64,000 bases of DNA, taken from NCBI RefSeq assembly GCF_900277125.1, contig NZ_OPYN01000083.1:1-64000 (forward strand), read 5' to 3'. Numbering within the stretch: the first letter of the stretch is position 1; every line of letters begins with the position of its first letter. Source of the stretch: Pseudomonas inefficax (GTDB taxonomy: Bacteria > Pseudomonadota > Gammaproteobacteria > Pseudomonadales > Pseudomonadaceae). The position numbers were made by a program, and so were the translations under genes. Under the pieces are notes generated by a model. It was not told the DNA's origin. It worked only from the letters and a program-made list of their open reading frames with translations, and made no database searches. Positions 37,566-48,301 of this stretch are shown here, piece after piece.

Positions 37566-40500
37566 TCAGTAATCCGCCGGCGCCTCCAGCAACATCTGCC
37601 GAAACTCCGGCAACGGCAGCGGTCGGCTGTGCAAGTACCCTTGGTACAGGTGGCACCCCAGCCGTTCCAGGAACTCCAGCTGCTCGGTCAGCTCCACCCC
37701 TTCGGCAATCACCGCCAGGTCCAGGCTGCGGGCCATGGCGACGATGGCGCGGACGATTTCGGCATCGTTGGGGTCAACCGGTGCATCGCGCACGAAGGTC
37801 TGGTCGATCTTCAGCGCATCCACCGGCAGGCGTTTCAGGTAGGTCAGCGAGGAATAGCCGGTGCCGAAGTCATCCATTGCAAAGCTCACCCCATAGCGCT
37901 TCAGCTCGCGCATCTTGCTGATGGTGTCTTCCAGGTTCTGGATAACGATGCCTTCGGTAATCTCCAGCTTCAGCATGTGCCGTGGCAGGCGGTAATCGTC
38001 CAGGCTGCGTAGCACCCGCCCGACAAAGTCGTTCTGGCGGAACTGTCGTGGGCTGATGTTCACGCACAGGCTGAAATCAGCGGCGTCGATCAGCCCGTCG
38101 GCGAGCATGCGCGCGCAGGCATCGCACGCTTCATCGAGGATCCAGCTGCCAACCTCCAGGATCAGGCCGCTTTCTTCCAGCACCTGTATGAATTGCGCGG
38201 GCGGTTGCTGACCCAGTTGCGGATGGTGCCAGCGTAGCAGTACCTCGGCGCCGACGATGCGGTTGTCACGGGCATCCACCTGTGGCTGGAAGTGCAGCGC
38301 CAGTTCGCCGCGGGCCAGGGCCAGGCGCAGGTCGTTTTCCATGCGCAGGCGCTCGCTGGCAGCTTTCTGCATGGTGGTATGGAACAGCTGGGTAGTGTTG
38401 CGCCCGGAGTCCTTGGCACGATACAGGGCGATATCGGCACGCTTGAGCAGGTCGGCCGGGGTGGCGCCGTGGTCAGGGATCAGCGCTACGCCGATGCTGG
38501 GTGTTACCTGCAGGCGCTGGCCGTCCAGCGACATCGGCTCGGCCAGCAGTTCGCGCAGGGTGTCGGCCAGCCCGCGGACTTTCTCTTCGACCAGTTCGCG
38601 GCTGCCCTCAAGGCCGCTGAGCAATACCACGAACTCGTCGCCACCCAGGCGCGCCACGGTGTCTTCCAGGCGCACACTGGCTTCCAGCCGCGCCGTGATG
38701 ATCTTCAGCACCGTGTCGCCCACCGGGTGGCCCAGCGAGTCGTTGATGTGCTTGAAGTGGTCGAGGTCGAGGAACAACAGGGCGCCGCGCAGGTTGTGGC
38801 GCCTGAGCAGGGCGATCTGCTGGCTCAGGCGGTCCATCAGCAGGGCGCGGTTGGGCAGGTTGGTCAGCGGGTCGTGGTAGGCCAGGTGACGTATCTGTGC
38901 CTGGGCGTTCTTCAGCTGGCTGACATCGCGGGCGGTCAGCAGCAGGCAGTCCACTTCGTTGAGGGTGATCGGCTCCACCGACACCTCTACGGTAAGGATA
39001 TCGCCGCGCTTGTTGCGCCCGAGCATCTCGCGGTGGTGCACCCGCCCACGCTCGCGCAATTCGGCCAGCAGGGCGCTGCGCTGCTTGTCGTCGGCCCAGA
39101 TGCCGATCTCGTACACCGTGTGGCCGACCACCTCGGCGGCGCTGTAGCCGGTCAGGCGGCAGAAGCCGTCGTTGATTTCCAGGTAGCGACCGCTATGGCG
39201 TTCGGTGATGGTGATGGCGTCTGGGCTGGAGTGGAAGGCCTTGGCGAACTTTTCCTCGCTGGATTTGAGCGCCGCTTCGGCGCGCTGCTGCTGGGTGATG
39301 TCGCGCAGGGTGGTCACGCTGCAGGGCTGGTCATCGACGGTGATGAGGCGGCTGGAAATCACGCAGGTCAGTGGTGCGCCATTGCGGTGGTTGACCACCA
39401 CGGCGACGTTGCTCAGTGCCTGCTCGCGTATGACCCGCTCGATGCGTTGCGCGCGTTCGATGGACTCCGCCCACAGGCCGATTTCCTCAGCGGTGCGGCC
39501 GATCACCTGGTCGGTGCCCCAGCCGAAGGTCTGGGTGAACGCCGGGTTGATCTCGATGAACTGGCCAGTGTCCTGACGGGTGACGCAGATCGGGTCGGGG
39601 CTGACCTGGAACAGGCTGGCGAACTTCTCTTCCGAGGCGCTCAGGCGCTGTTCGCGTTCCACCTGGTCGGTGATGTCGAGCAAAGTGCCGGCCATGCGCA
39701 ACGGGTTGCCCTGCTCGTCGCGGTACAGTCTGGCGCGGCTTTCGATGTAGCGCGAGATGCCGTTTTCCAGTTGTACCCGGTAGGTGATCTGGTAGTTGCC
39801 GGCAGGCCCTTCGCGCAGGCTGCGATAGGCCTGGCGCATCGAGTTGCGCTCCTGCTCCGGTACCCCCTCGAAAAACGCGTCGAACGATTCGTGAAAGGGG
39901 ATGGGCGGCAGGCCGTGCAACTGCGCGGCGCGGGCCGAGCCGTAGAGCATGCCGCTGGGGATGTGCCAATCCCAGGTGCCCAGTTGTGCCGAGTCCAGGG
40001 CCAGGTCCAGGCGTTCCTGGCTGTCCTTCAGGGCTTGCTCGGCGCGCTTGCGTTCGGTGGTGTCGACGAAGGTGCTGATCAGGAAGGTCACGCCTTCCAG
40101 CTCGATGCCCTGGGTGCAGAGGATGCCGTCATGCACCTTGCCGCTGATGGCGCGGAACTGCACCTCGAGAATCAGCGGGCCACTGTTGGCGCGGGTCGAT
40201 TCCAGCATCTGCTGGCGTTGTTCGGGGTTGACCCACAAGCCCAGTTCCAGGCTGGTCTTGCCGATCACCTGGCTGCCGGGCCAGCCGAACATGTCTTCGA
40301 AGTGCTGGTTGACCTCGAAGATCATGCCGTCGTGGCGGCGGGTGAGCAAAATGGCGTTGGGGCTGAGGTGGAACAGGGTGGCGAAGCGTTTTTCCGAATT
40401 GATCAGCGCCGTTTCCCGCTCGCGCTGACGGGTGATTTCGCGGATCACCCCGATCATCTGTGGCCGGCCGTGCAGGTCGTGGGTCAGGCTGCCGTTGATC

Positions 40501-40862
40501 TCCAGCCAGTGCAGGCTGCCGTCCGGCCAACGGATACGGTGGCGCATGGCCTGTTCCACCGGTTCGCCGTTGAACACTGCCTGGAACACCTGGCGCGTGC
40601 GCGCACGGTCTTCCTCGGGCAGCAGGTCGAGGTAGTCGATATCGGCGGGGAGCGGGCGCTGCGGGTCGAAGCCGAACAGGGCCTGGGTGCCCCGTGACCA
40701 GCTGACCCGGCCGCTTTCGATATCCCATAGCCAGGCACCCAGCCGGGCGCCGTTGAGCGCGGCCAGCAGTTGCGGGGCGTTCTGCCAGGCCTGTTCCGAC
40801 TCCTGAGGGTCGGCCGCGGGTATGCGCGGCAGGCGCAAAAAGCGATTCGCTGATTTGGGCAT
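37566..40862 (-). CDS. Cytoplasmic multi-PAS GGDEF/EAL protein (cyclic-di-GMP turnover)
   Basis: A 1098-residue signalling protein with no membrane segment or signal peptide. Five PAS modules are recognisable (about 30-150, 155-275, 285-400, 410-525, 535-655), most with the typical PAC ending. A GGDEF domain follows with an intact RLGGDEF at about 735, then an EAL domain (about 840-1095) with the glutamate motif reading EVLLRW in place of EALLRW, NISPRQF and DDFGTGYSSLTYL. Both a synthase and a phosphodiesterase active site are plausible, so the net activity is uncertain. It is read toward ibpA and divergent from nothing; the LysR gene starts upstream on the same strand. Confidence 0.93.
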   Translation of the reverse strand: MPKSANRFLRLPRIPAADPQESEQAWQNAPQLLAALNGARLGAWLWDIESGRVSWSRGTQALFGFDPQRPLPADIDYLDLLPEEDRARTRQVFQAVFNGEPVEQAMRHRIRWPDGSLHWLEINGSLTHDLHGRPQMIGVIREITRQRERETALINSEKRFATLFHLSPNAILLTRRHDGMIFEVNQHFEDMFGWPGSQVIGKTSLELGLWVNPEQRQQMLESTRANSGPLILEVQFRAISGKVHDGILCTQGIELEGVTFLISTFVDTTERKRAEQALKDSQERLDLALDSAQLGTWDWHIPSGMLYGSARAAQLHGLPPIPFHESFDAFFEGVPEQERNSMRQAYRSLREGPAGNYQITYRVQLENGISRYIESRARLYRDEQGNPLRMAGTLLDITDQVEREQRLSASEEKFASLFQVSPDPICVTRQDTGQFIEINPAFTQTFGWGTDQVIGRTAEEIGLWAESIERAQRIERVIREQALSNVAVVVNHRNGAPLTCVISSRLITVDDQPCSVTTLRDITQQQRAEAALKSSEEKFAKAFHSSPDAITITERHSGRYLEINDGFCRLTGYSAAEVVGHTVYEIGIWADDKQRSALLAELRERGRVHHREMLGRNKRGDILTVEVSVEPITLNEVDCLLLTARDVSQLKNAQAQIRHLAYHDPLTNLPNRALLMDRLSQQIALLRRHNLRGALLFLDLDHFKHINDSLGHPVGDTVLKIITARLEASVRLEDTVARLGGDEFVVLLSGLEGSRELVEEKVRGLADTLRELLAEPMSLDGQRLQVTPSIGVALIPDHGATPADLLKRADIALYRAKDSGRNTTQLFHTTMQKAASERLRMENDLRLALARGELALHFQPQVDARDNRIVGAEVLLRWHHPQLGQQPPAQFIQVLEESGLILEVGSWILDEACDACARMLADGLIDAADFSLCVNISPRQFRQNDFVGRVLRSLDDYRLPRHMLKLEITEGIVIQNLEDTISKMRELKRYGVSFAMDDFGTGYSSLTYLKRLPVDALKIDQTFVRDAPVDPNDAEIVRAIVAMARSLDLAVIAEGVELTEQLEFLERLGCHLYQGYLHSRPLPLPEFRQMLLEAPADY

Positions 40863-40924
40863 CGGTACCAGACCTTTGGCGTATGACGCGTCCTTGGAGA
40901 TGGCAATACCGGGCTTACGACCGG

Positions 40925-41803
40925 TCAGGCGGGCCCCGCGTGGCTGTCGAGCAAGGCCATGAATGCCCTGGCCGCGTTCGACAGCGTGCGCTCCGTGTGC
41001 AAGATGTAGCCTAGCTGGCGCGACAGCTGTATGCCCGGCAAGGCGATGGGTGCAACCTGTTCGTCGAGCATGGTGCGCGGCAGCACGCTCCAGGCCAGGC
41101 CGATCGACACCATCATCTTGATGGTTTCCAGATAGTTGGTACTCATGGCGATGTTCGGCGTCAGGCCCTGGCTTTCGAACAGGCGCTGGACAATATGGTG
41201 GGTAAAGGTGTTGCCGCCGGGGAACACGGCCGGGTGGCGGGCGACGTCGGCCAGGCTGACCTCATGGTTGTTGGCCAGTGGGTGCTCGGGTGCGGCGACG
41301 AAGTCCAGGGCGTCGTCCCATACCGGCACGGCCTTGACCAGATGGTGCGGCTCCGGCGCCAGGGTGATGACGGCAATCTCCGCGCGGCCATGCAGAATCT
41401 CGTCGTAGGCCTGCTCCGAATCCATGAACTGAATATCCAGTGCCACTGCAGGGTATTCACGAGTGAAGGCCCGCAGCAGCGGGGGCAGGCGGTGCAGGCC
41501 AATGTGGTGGCTGGTGGCCAGGGTCAGGCGACCGCTAACTTCCCCGGTCAGATTGGTCAGCGCCCGGCGGGTATCATCGAGCACATTGAGAATCTGGTAG
41601 GCCCGCGGCAACAAGGCGCGCCCGGCTTCGGTCAGGGTCACCTCACGGCCCAGGCGGTCGAACAGGCGCACATCCAGCTGCTGCTCCAGCCCGGCGATGC
41701 GCTTGCTGATGGCTGGCTGGGTCAGGTGCAGGCGCTCGCCGGCGCCGGAGAAGCTGCCGGTTTCGGCGATGGCGATGAAAGCACTGAGGTTGGCCAGGTC
41801 CAT
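40925..41803 (-). CDS. LysR-family transcriptional regulator divergent from leuC
   Basis: A 292-residue LysR regulator. The N-terminal HTH is about 1-60 (LSAFIAIAETGSFSGAGERLHLTQPAISKRIAGLEQQLDVRLFDR) and the effector domain follows. The 130-base gap to leuC holds atgcaaagcat (41824-41834) in AT-rich sequence, a typical LysR target. A LysR gene sits beside leuC in P. aeruginosa too (PA3122), so control of the leucine genes is the simplest inference; the effector is unknown. Confidence 0.92.
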   Translation of the reverse strand: MDLANLSAFIAIAETGSFSGAGERLHLTQPAISKRIAGLEQQLDVRLFDRLGREVTLTEAGRALLPRAYQILNVLDDTRRALTNLTGEVSGRLTLATSHHIGLHRLPPLLRAFTREYPAVALDIQFMDSEQAYDEILHGRAEIAVITLAPEPHHLVKAVPVWDDALDFVAAPEHPLANNHEVSLADVARHPAVFPGGNTFTHHIVQRLFESQGLTPNIAMSTNYLETIKMMVSIGLAWSVLPRTMLDEQVAPIALPGIQLSRQLGYILHTERTLSNAARAFMALLDSHAGPA

Positions 41804-41823
41804 TGCTTGAATTCCTGATGGTT

Positions 41824-41834
41824 ATGCAAAGCAT
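41824..41834. promoter_or_regulatory. Candidate LysR operator between the LysR gene and leuC
   Basis: atgcaaagcat is a short palindrome (atgc/gcat) in the divergent intergenic region. It is 20 bases from the LysR start codon and 100 from leuC, so autoregulation is likely and activation of leuC possible. Confidence 0.4.
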
Positions 41835-41933
41835 GAAAATTATGAATTTGAGTTATTCAATCTATCGCCATAGCATCGTCCGTACAAGCCAAGGGGTCTT
41901 TGGCATAGAAAGACGCTGATGAGGAACAGTCTG

Positions 41934-43367
41934 ATGGCTGGCAAAACGCTCTACGACAAACTCTGGGAAGCCCATGAGGTCAAGCGCCGTGATGACGGCT
42001 CGTCCTTGATCTACATCGACCGTCACATCATCCACGAAGTGACGTCGCCCCAGGCCTTCGAAGGCCTGCGCCTGGCCAACCGCAAACCCTGGCGCATCGA
42101 CGCCAACATCGCCACGCCGGACCACAACGTGCCGACCACGCCAGAGCGCAAGGGCGGTATCGAAGCCATCGTCGACCAGGTGTCGCGCCTGCAGGTGCAG
42201 ACCCTCGACGAGAACTGTGACGAATACGGCATCGTCGAATTCAAGATGAATGACGAGCGTCAAGGTATCGTCCACGTCATCAGCCCGGAGCAGGGTGCTA
42301 CCTTGCCTGGCATGACCGTGGTCTGCGGTGACTCGCACACCTCCACCCACGGCGCATTCGGTGCCTTGGCCCACGGCATCGGCACCTCCGAGGTAGAGCA
42401 CGTGCTCGCTACCCAGTGCCTGGTCGCCAAGAAGATGAAGAACATGCTGGTGCGCGTGGAAGGCCAGTTGCCTGCCGGCGTTACTGCCAAGGACATCGTC
42501 CTGGCCGTGATCGGCAAGATCGGTACCGCCGGTGGTAACGGCCACGCCATGGAATTTGCCGGCAGCGCCATCCGCGAATTGTCGATGGAAGGCCGCATGA
42601 CCATCTGCAACATGTCCATCGAAGCCGGTGCCCGCGTAGGCCTGGTGGCCGTGGACGACACCACCGTTGCCTATGTCGAAGGCCGCCCGTACGCGCCGAA
42701 GGGTGAGCAGTGGAAGCAGGCGGTGGAGGCTTGGAAAGGCCTGGTTTCCGACGCTGACGCGGTGTTCGACACCGTGGTCGAGCTCGATGCTGCGCAAATC
42801 AAGCCGCAGGTCAGCTGGGGCACCTCGCCGGAGATGGTCCTTGCCGTCGACCAGCGCGTACCGGACCCGGCTGCCGAGCCAGACCTGATCAAGCGTGGTT
42901 CGATCGAGCGTGCCCTCAAGTACATGGGCCTCGCCGCCAACCAGGCGATTACCGACATCAAGCTCGACCGCGTATTCATCGGTTCGTGCACCAACTCGCG
43001 CATCGAGGACCTGCGCGCCGCCGCCGAAATCGCCAAGGGCCGCAAGGTAGCTGCCAACGTCAAGCAGGCGCTGGTGGTACCGGGCTCGGGCCTGGTCAAG
43101 GCCCAGGCCGAGCGTGAAGGCCTGGACAAGATCTTCCTCGAAGCCGGTTTCGAATGGCGTGAACCAGGCTGCTCGATGTGCCTGGCGATGAACCCGGACC
43201 GCCTGGAGAGCGGCGAGCATTGCGCGTCCACCTCCAACCGCAACTTCGAAGGCCGTCAGGGTGCCGGTGGCCGTACCCACCTGGTCAGCCCGGCCATGGC
43301 CGCCGCCGCCGCGGTGACCGGCCACTTCATCGATGTTCGCGAGTTGATCCAAGGGAGCGCAGCATGA
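41934..43367 (+). CDS. leuC: 3-isopropylmalate dehydratase, large subunit
   Basis: A 477-residue aconitase-family subunit with a 4Fe-4S cluster. Cluster cysteines are in [13 protein letters not shown] and [11 protein letters not shown], and the [27 protein letters not shown] block is intact. With LeuD it isomerises 2- to 3-isopropylmalate in leucine synthesis. ATG 41934 gives the usual [16 protein letters not shown]; an ATG five codons earlier is less likely. It overlaps leuD by 4 bases. Confidence 0.97.
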   Translation: MAGKTLYDKLWEAHEVKRRDDGSSLIYIDRHIIHEVTSPQAFEGLRLANRKPWRIDANIATPDHNVPTTPERKGGIEAIVDQVSRLQVQTLDENCDEYGIVEFKMNDERQGIVHVISPEQGATLPGMTVVCGDSHTSTHGAFGALAHGIGTSEVEHVLATQCLVAKKMKNMLVRVEGQLPAGVTAKDIVLAVIGKIGTAGGNGHAMEFAGSAIRELSMEGRMTICNMSIEAGARVGLVAVDDTTVAYVEGRPYAPKGEQWKQAVEAWKGLVSDADAVFDTVVELDAAQIKPQVSWGTSPEMVLAVDQRVPDPAAEPDLIKRGSIERALKYMGLAANQAITDIKLDRVFIGSCTNSRIEDLRAAAEIAKGRKVAANVKQALVVPGSGLVKAQAEREGLDKIFLEAGFEWREPGCSMCLAMNPDRLESGEHCASTSNRNFEGRQGAGGRTHLVSPAMAAAAAVTGHFIDVRELIQGSAA

Positions 43368-44008
43368 AAGCCTTTACCCAGCACACTGGCCTCGTCGCGC
43401 CGTTGGACCGTGCCAACGTCGACACCGACCAGATCATCCCCAAGCAGTTCTTGAAGTCGATCAAGCGCACCGGCTTCGGTCCCAACCTGTTCGACGAGTG
43501 GCGTTACCTGGATGTGGGCCAGCCCTACCAGGACAACAGCAAGCGCCCGCTGAACAAGGAGTTCGTGCTCAACCACGACCGCTACCAAGGTGCCAGCGTG
43601 TTGCTGGCGCGCGAGAACTTCGGTTGCGGCTCCAGCCGCGAGCATGCCCCGTGGGCGCTGGACGAGTACGGTTTCCGCAGCGTGATCGCGCCGAGCTTTG
43701 CCGACATCTTCTTCAATAACAGCTTCAAGAACGGCTTGCTGCCGATCATCCTCAGCGATGAGGAAGTCGACGAGCTGTTCAAGCAGGTAGAAGCCAACCC
43801 GGGCTACCAGCTGGTCATCGACCTGCAGGCCCAGGCGGTGACCCGCCCGGATGGCAAGGTACTGCACTTCGAGATCGATGCGTTCCGCAAGCACTGCCTG
43901 CTCAACGGCCTGGACGACATCGGCCTGACCTTGCAGGACAGCGACGCGATCAAGGCCTTCGAAGGCAAGCACCGTGCAGCGCAGCCTTGGCTGTTCCGGG
44001 ATGCCTGA
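43364..44008 (+). CDS. leuD: 3-isopropylmalate dehydratase, small subunit
   Basis: A 214-residue swivel-domain partner of Leu[34 protein letters not shown] and [17 protein letters not shown] segments are present. ATG 43364 overlaps the leuC TGA; the much longer frame upstream reads through leuC in another phase. Confidence 0.97.
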   Translation: MKAFTQHTGLVAPLDRANVDTDQIIPKQFLKSIKRTGFGPNLFDEWRYLDVGQPYQDNSKRPLNKEFVLNHDRYQGASVLLARENFGCGSSREHAPWALDEYGFRSVIAPSFADIFFNNSFKNGLLPIILSDEEVDELFKQVEANPGYQLVIDLQAQAVTRPDGKVLHFEIDAFRKHCLLNGLDDIGLTLQDSDAIKAFEGKHRAAQPWLFRDA

Positions 44009-44027
44009 AGTATGTAGGTGACAGTAC

Positions 44028-44123
44028 CGGCCTCTTCGCGGGTGAACCCGCTCCCACAGGTACGGCGCAGGATTCGAAACCTGTAGAGGACCTGTGGGAG
44101 CGGGTTCACCCGCGAAAGGGCCA
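44028..44123. repeat. REP pair, inverted
   Basis: Copies at 44028-44061 and 44091-44123 lie between leuD and the methyltransferase gene, dividing the leucine cluster. Confidence 0.9.
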
Positions 44124-44156
44124 GTACAGGCAGCAAGAAACCAACAGGATCGAGAC

Positions 44157-44921
44157 ATGACCAGCACCCAACACACCGATGTGGTCCAACGCCAGTTCGG
44201 CGAACAGGCCAGCGCCTACCTCAGCAGCGCCGTGCACGCCCAGGGCAGTGAATTCGCCCTGCTGCAGGCCGAACTGGCAGGGCAGGGCGCTGCCCGCGTG
44301 CTGGACCTGGGCTGCGGTGCCGGTCATGTCAGCTTCCACATCGCCCCGCTGGTCGCCGAAGTGGTCGCCTACGACCTCTCGCAGGCCATGCTCGATGTGG
44401 TCGCCAGTGCCGCCGCCGAGCGCGGCCTGGCCAATATCACCACCGAGCGCGGTGCCGCCGAACGCCTGCCGTTCGCCGATGCCTCGTTCGACTTCGTCTT
44501 CAGCCGTTACTCGGCCCACCACTGGAGCGACCTGGGCCTGGCCCTGCGCGAAGTGCGCCGGGTGCTCAAGCCGGGTGGCGTGGCGGCGTTCATCGATGTG
44601 ATGTCGCCGGGCAGCCCGCTGCTCGACACCTACCTGCAAACAGTCGAAGTACTGCGCGACACCAGCCACGTGCGCGATTATTCCGCCGCCGAATGGCAGC
44701 GCCAGGTCAGCGAGGCTGGTTTGCATGTGCGCAGCCACACCCGCCAGCCGCTGCGCCTGGAGTTTTCCAGCTGGGTCGAGCGCATGCGCACCCCCGAGCC
44801 GATGCGCGTGGCAATTCGCCAATTGCAGCAAGCCATGGGTGAAGAAGTGCGGCAGTATTACCAGATCGAGGCCGATGGTTCGTTCAGCACCGATGTGCTG
44901 GTGTTGTGGGCCGAGCGTTAA
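44157..44921 (+). CDS. Class I SAM-dependent methyltransferase
   Basis: A 254-residue methyltransferase of the UbiE/type 11 group. Motif I is LDLGCGAGHVSFHIAPL (about 48-64), an acidic residue follows in VAYDLSQAM, and the RLPFADASFDFVFSRYSAHHW segment is typical. The substrate is unknown. It is sandwiched between leuD and leuB, an arrangement shared with P. aeruginosa (PA3119), yet no methylation step exists in leucine synthesis. A REP pair precedes it. Confidence 0.88.
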   Translation: MTSTQHTDVVQRQFGEQASAYLSSAVHAQGSEFALLQAELAGQGAARVLDLGCGAGHVSFHIAPLVAEVVAYDLSQAMLDVVASAAAERGLANITTERGAAERLPFADASFDFVFSRYSAHHWSDLGLALREVRRVLKPGGVAAFIDVMSPGSPLLDTYLQTVEVLRDTSHVRDYSAAEWQRQVSEAGLHVRSHTRQPLRLEFSSWVERMRTPEPMRVAIRQLQQAMGEEVRQYYQIEADGSFSTDVLVLWAER

Positions 44922-44975
44922 GAACTTTTCGGTGGGGCCCGCTTGGCCGCACCGCGTGAATGGATAGAGGAAAGC

Positions 44976-46058
<1,083 letters not shown>

Positions 46059-46121
46059 TCTCTCTGGCCCGCCACCCAAAATTCCCGGTGGCGGCCCACT
46101 TTTAGCAAAGGTGTAGTTGCG

Positions 46122-47234
46122 ATGAAACGTGTAGGTCTGATCGGTTGGCGCGGTATGGTCGGTTCCGTGCTCATGCAGCGGATGCTGGAGGAGCAGGATT
46201 TCGACCTCATCGAGCCGGTGTTCTTCACCACCTCCAATGTTGGCGGCCAGGGCCCGAACGTGGGCAAGGATACAGCTCCGCTCAAGGACGCTTATTCGAT
46301 TGAAGAGCTCAAGACCCTCGACGTGATCCTGACCTGTCAGGGCGGCGACTACACCAACGAGGTCTTCCCCAAGCTGCGTGAAGCCGGCTGGCAGGGTTAC
46401 TGGATCGATGCCGCCTCGTCCCTGCGCATGCAGGATGACGCGGTGATCATCCTCGACCCGGTCAACCGCAAGGTCATCGACCAGCAGCTGGACGCGGGTA
46501 CCAAGAACTACATCGGCGGCAACTGCACCGTCAGCCTGATGCTGATGGGCCTGGGCGGCCTGTTCGAAGCCGGCCTGGTCGAGTGGATGAGCGCTATGAC
46601 CTACCAGGCGGCTTCGGGTGCCGGCGCGCAGAACATGCGCGAGCTGATCAAACAGATGGGTGCTACCCATGCAGCCGTTGCCGATGACCTGGCCAACCCG
46701 GCCAGCGCCATCCTCGACATCGACCGCAAGGTTGCCGAGACCATGCGCAGCGAAGCGTTCCCGACCGAAAACTTCGGCGTGCCGCTGGCTGGCAGCCTGA
46801 TCCCGTGGATCGACAAGGAACTGCCGAACGGCCAGAGTCGTGAAGAGTGGAAGGCCCAGGCCGAGACCAACAAGATCCTCGGCCGCTTCAAGAGCCCGAT
46901 CCCGGTCGATGGCATCTGCGTGCGCATCGGCGCCATGCGTTGCCACAGCCAGGCGCTGACCATCAAGCTGAACAAGGACGTGCCGCTGGCCGACATCGAA
47001 GGCATGATCAGTCAGCACAACCCTTGGGTGAAGCTGGTGCCTAACCAGCGTGAAATCAGCATGCAGGAGCTGAGCCCGACCAAGGTTACCGGTACCTTGA
47101 ACGTTCCGGTTGGCCGCCTGCGCAAGCTGAACATGGGTTCGCAGTACCTGGGCGCGTTCACCGTTGGTGACCAGCTGTTGTGGGGCGCGGCCGAGCCGCT
47201 GCGCCGCATGCTGCGGATTCTGCTGGAGCGTTGA
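46122..47234 (+). CDS. asd: Aspartate-semialdehyde dehydrogenase
   Basis: A 370-residue NADPH enzyme for the common step of Lys, Met, Thr and diaminopimelate synthesis. The nucleotide motif [14 protein letters not shown] is at the N-terminus, the catalytic Cys in [16 protein letters not shown] (about 134), and the His in [13 protein letters not shown]. Length matches the Gram-negative form. It directly precedes the gene-free repeat region, where PAO1 instead continues to PA3116 and fimV. Confidence 0.97.
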   Translation: MKRVGLIGWRGMVGSVLMQRMLEEQDFDLIEPVFFTTSNVGGQGPNVGKDTAPLKDAYSIEELKTLDVILTCQGGDYTNEVFPKLREAGWQGYWIDAASSLRMQDDAVIILDPVNRKVIDQQLDAGTKNYIGGNCTVSLMLMGLGGLFEAGLVEWMSAMTYQAASGAGAQNMRELIKQMGATHAAVADDLANPASAILDIDRKVAETMRSEAFPTENFGVPLAGSLIPWIDKELPNGQSREEWKAQAETNKILGRFKSPIPVDGICVRIGAMRCHSQALTIKLNKDVPLADIEGMISQHNPWVKLVPNQREISMQELSPTKVTGTLNVPVGRLRKLNMGSQYLGAFTVGDQLLWGAAEPLRRMLRILLER

Positions 47235-47250
47235 TCGTTCCGGTCTGACC

Positions 47251-47285
47251 GAAAACCCGCGCTGGCGACAGTGCGGGTTTTTTTA
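47251..47285 (+). terminator. Terminator after asd
   Basis: aaaacccgc/gcgggtttt with a 12-base loop and a T-run, 17 bases after the stop. Confidence 0.88.
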
Positions 47286-47319
47286 TATCCGAGCCACCCC
47301 AGCCCGCCAGGCTCTTGCT

Positions 47320-47366
47320 GGCTTTGGCTTTGGCTTTGGCTTTGGCTTTGGCTTTGGCTTTGGCTT
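47320..47366. repeat. Hexanucleotide array (ggcttt), 7.8 copies
   Basis: An uninterrupted run of ggcttt over 47 bases between the asd terminator and the left arm of the large inverted repeat. The unit resembles, but is not, the complement of the aagagc unit on the other side. Confidence 0.95.
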
Positions 47367-47398
47367 CTAAGCGCGCGGTAGTTCAGGCGCCGCCGATT

Positions 47399-47647
47399 GC
47401 GACTTCAGGAGGCCGAACGAAGGGACTGCGGAGGGAGGTGACGGGCATGGATGCCCGTCAAGCGCTGAGGCCCCATGGATGGGGCCTGCAGCGCGTACTC
47501 CCGGGAGCAGGCCCGTAGCGAGGGGACCCCGGAGCGAAGCGGAGGGGCCGGATGATGGGAGCCGACGGTTTTTGGTTCCTTTTTGCCACGACAAAAAGGG
47601 ACCCGCCGTAAGGGCGGAAAGGTGACTTGGCGCCACCATTGCAAATG
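47399..47647. repeat. Left arm of a large imperfect inverted repeat with internal hairpins
   Basis: About 250 bases matching the complement of 47723-47976 with high identity. It holds two perfect palindromic hairpins sharing a catggatg centre: gacgggcatggatgcccgtc (47440-47459) and aggccccatggatggggcct (47468-47487). A further cgcc-gtaag-ggcg hairpin lies near 47613. Coding capacity is low-complexity and on both strands; it looks structural rather than coding. Confidence 0.9.
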
Positions 47648-47722
47648 AATGTCTACTCGATGTGAATGCCCACAGACAAAAAGCCAAAAGCTTAAGCGGC
47701 GGTTTTGATAGGGCGAACAGTC

Positions 47723-47976
47723 CATTTGCGATGGCGACGCATACTCACCTTTTCGCCCTTACGGCGAGTCACTTTTTGCCAAACGCGGCAAAAAGTAACC
47801 AAAAAACGCTGCGCTCCCATCATCCGGCCCCTGCGCTGCGCTCCGGGGTTCCCTCGCGCCGGTCTTGCTCCCGGGAGTACGCGCTGCAGGCCCCATCCAT
47901 GGGGCCTCAGCGCTTGACGGGCATCCATGCCCGTCACCTCCCTCCGCAAGACCTCTGCTCGGCCTCCTGAAGTCGC
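47723..47976. repeat. Right arm of the large inverted repeat
   Basis: Carries the same hairpins in reverse order and orientation, including aggccccatccatggggcct-type and gacgggcatccatgcccgtc elements between 47888 and 47936. The arms are separated by a 75-base centre (47648-47722), so the whole could fold as one long stem or as a series of small hairpins. Confidence 0.9.
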
Positions 47977-47977
47977 G

Positions 47978-48103
47978 AAGATCAAGATCAAGAGCAAGAG
48001 CAAGAGCAAGAGCAAGAGCAAGAGCAAGAGCAAGAGCAAGAGCAAGAGCAAGAGCAAGAGCAAGAGCAAGAGCAAGAGCCAGAGCCAGAGCCAGAGCCAG
48101 AGC
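47978..48103. repeat. Hexanucleotide array: 2 aagatc, 15 aagagc, 4 cagagc
   Basis: Exactly 21 hexamers in tandem, moving from aagatc to aagagc to cagagc. In one frame it would encode alternating Lys-Ile, Lys-Ser and Gln-Ser, and that frame stays open into the dksA-like gene at 48302. Confidence 0.95.
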
Positions 48104-48301
48104 AGGGGGCGCCGACTGGCGGAATGTGGGCACCGGAAGCAAATTCGCACTCAATTGCAGTTGCTCCACGCGACGCGGCGCCTTAGACTGCCGCCCCCTG
48201 TAAAAGAGTGCCGGTTGGCGCTTGAAGAATTCCGCTGCCGATGCCAAGGCGTCGGCGGCACCGGGAATCGCCCAAATGCACATTTTTTCATAGAGAAATC
48301 G
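48104..48301. other. Leader region of the dksA-like gene
   Basis: About 200 bases between the hexamer array and the dksA-like ATG. No separate gene is seen. The last 25 bases are AT-rich (cacattttttcatagagaaatcg) with only a weak gag ribosome site. Confidence 0.5.

Noticed and set aside
38292..40697. 801-codon open frame on plus opposite the GGDEF/EAL gene
   Set aside because: Antisense shadow with no domain resemblance.
47978..48103. Hexamer array as a CRISPR-like array
   Set aside because: Contiguous 6-base units without spacers and no cas genes.
47692..48150. Poly-Leu open frame on minus over the hexamer array
   Set aside because: Pure product of the repeat; no start signal or conserved sequence.
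47927..48301. N-terminal extension of the dksA-like gene containing Lys-Ser repeats
   Set aside because: The frame is open only because the hexamer array has no stops; the conserved protein starts at 48302 with a family-like N-terminus.
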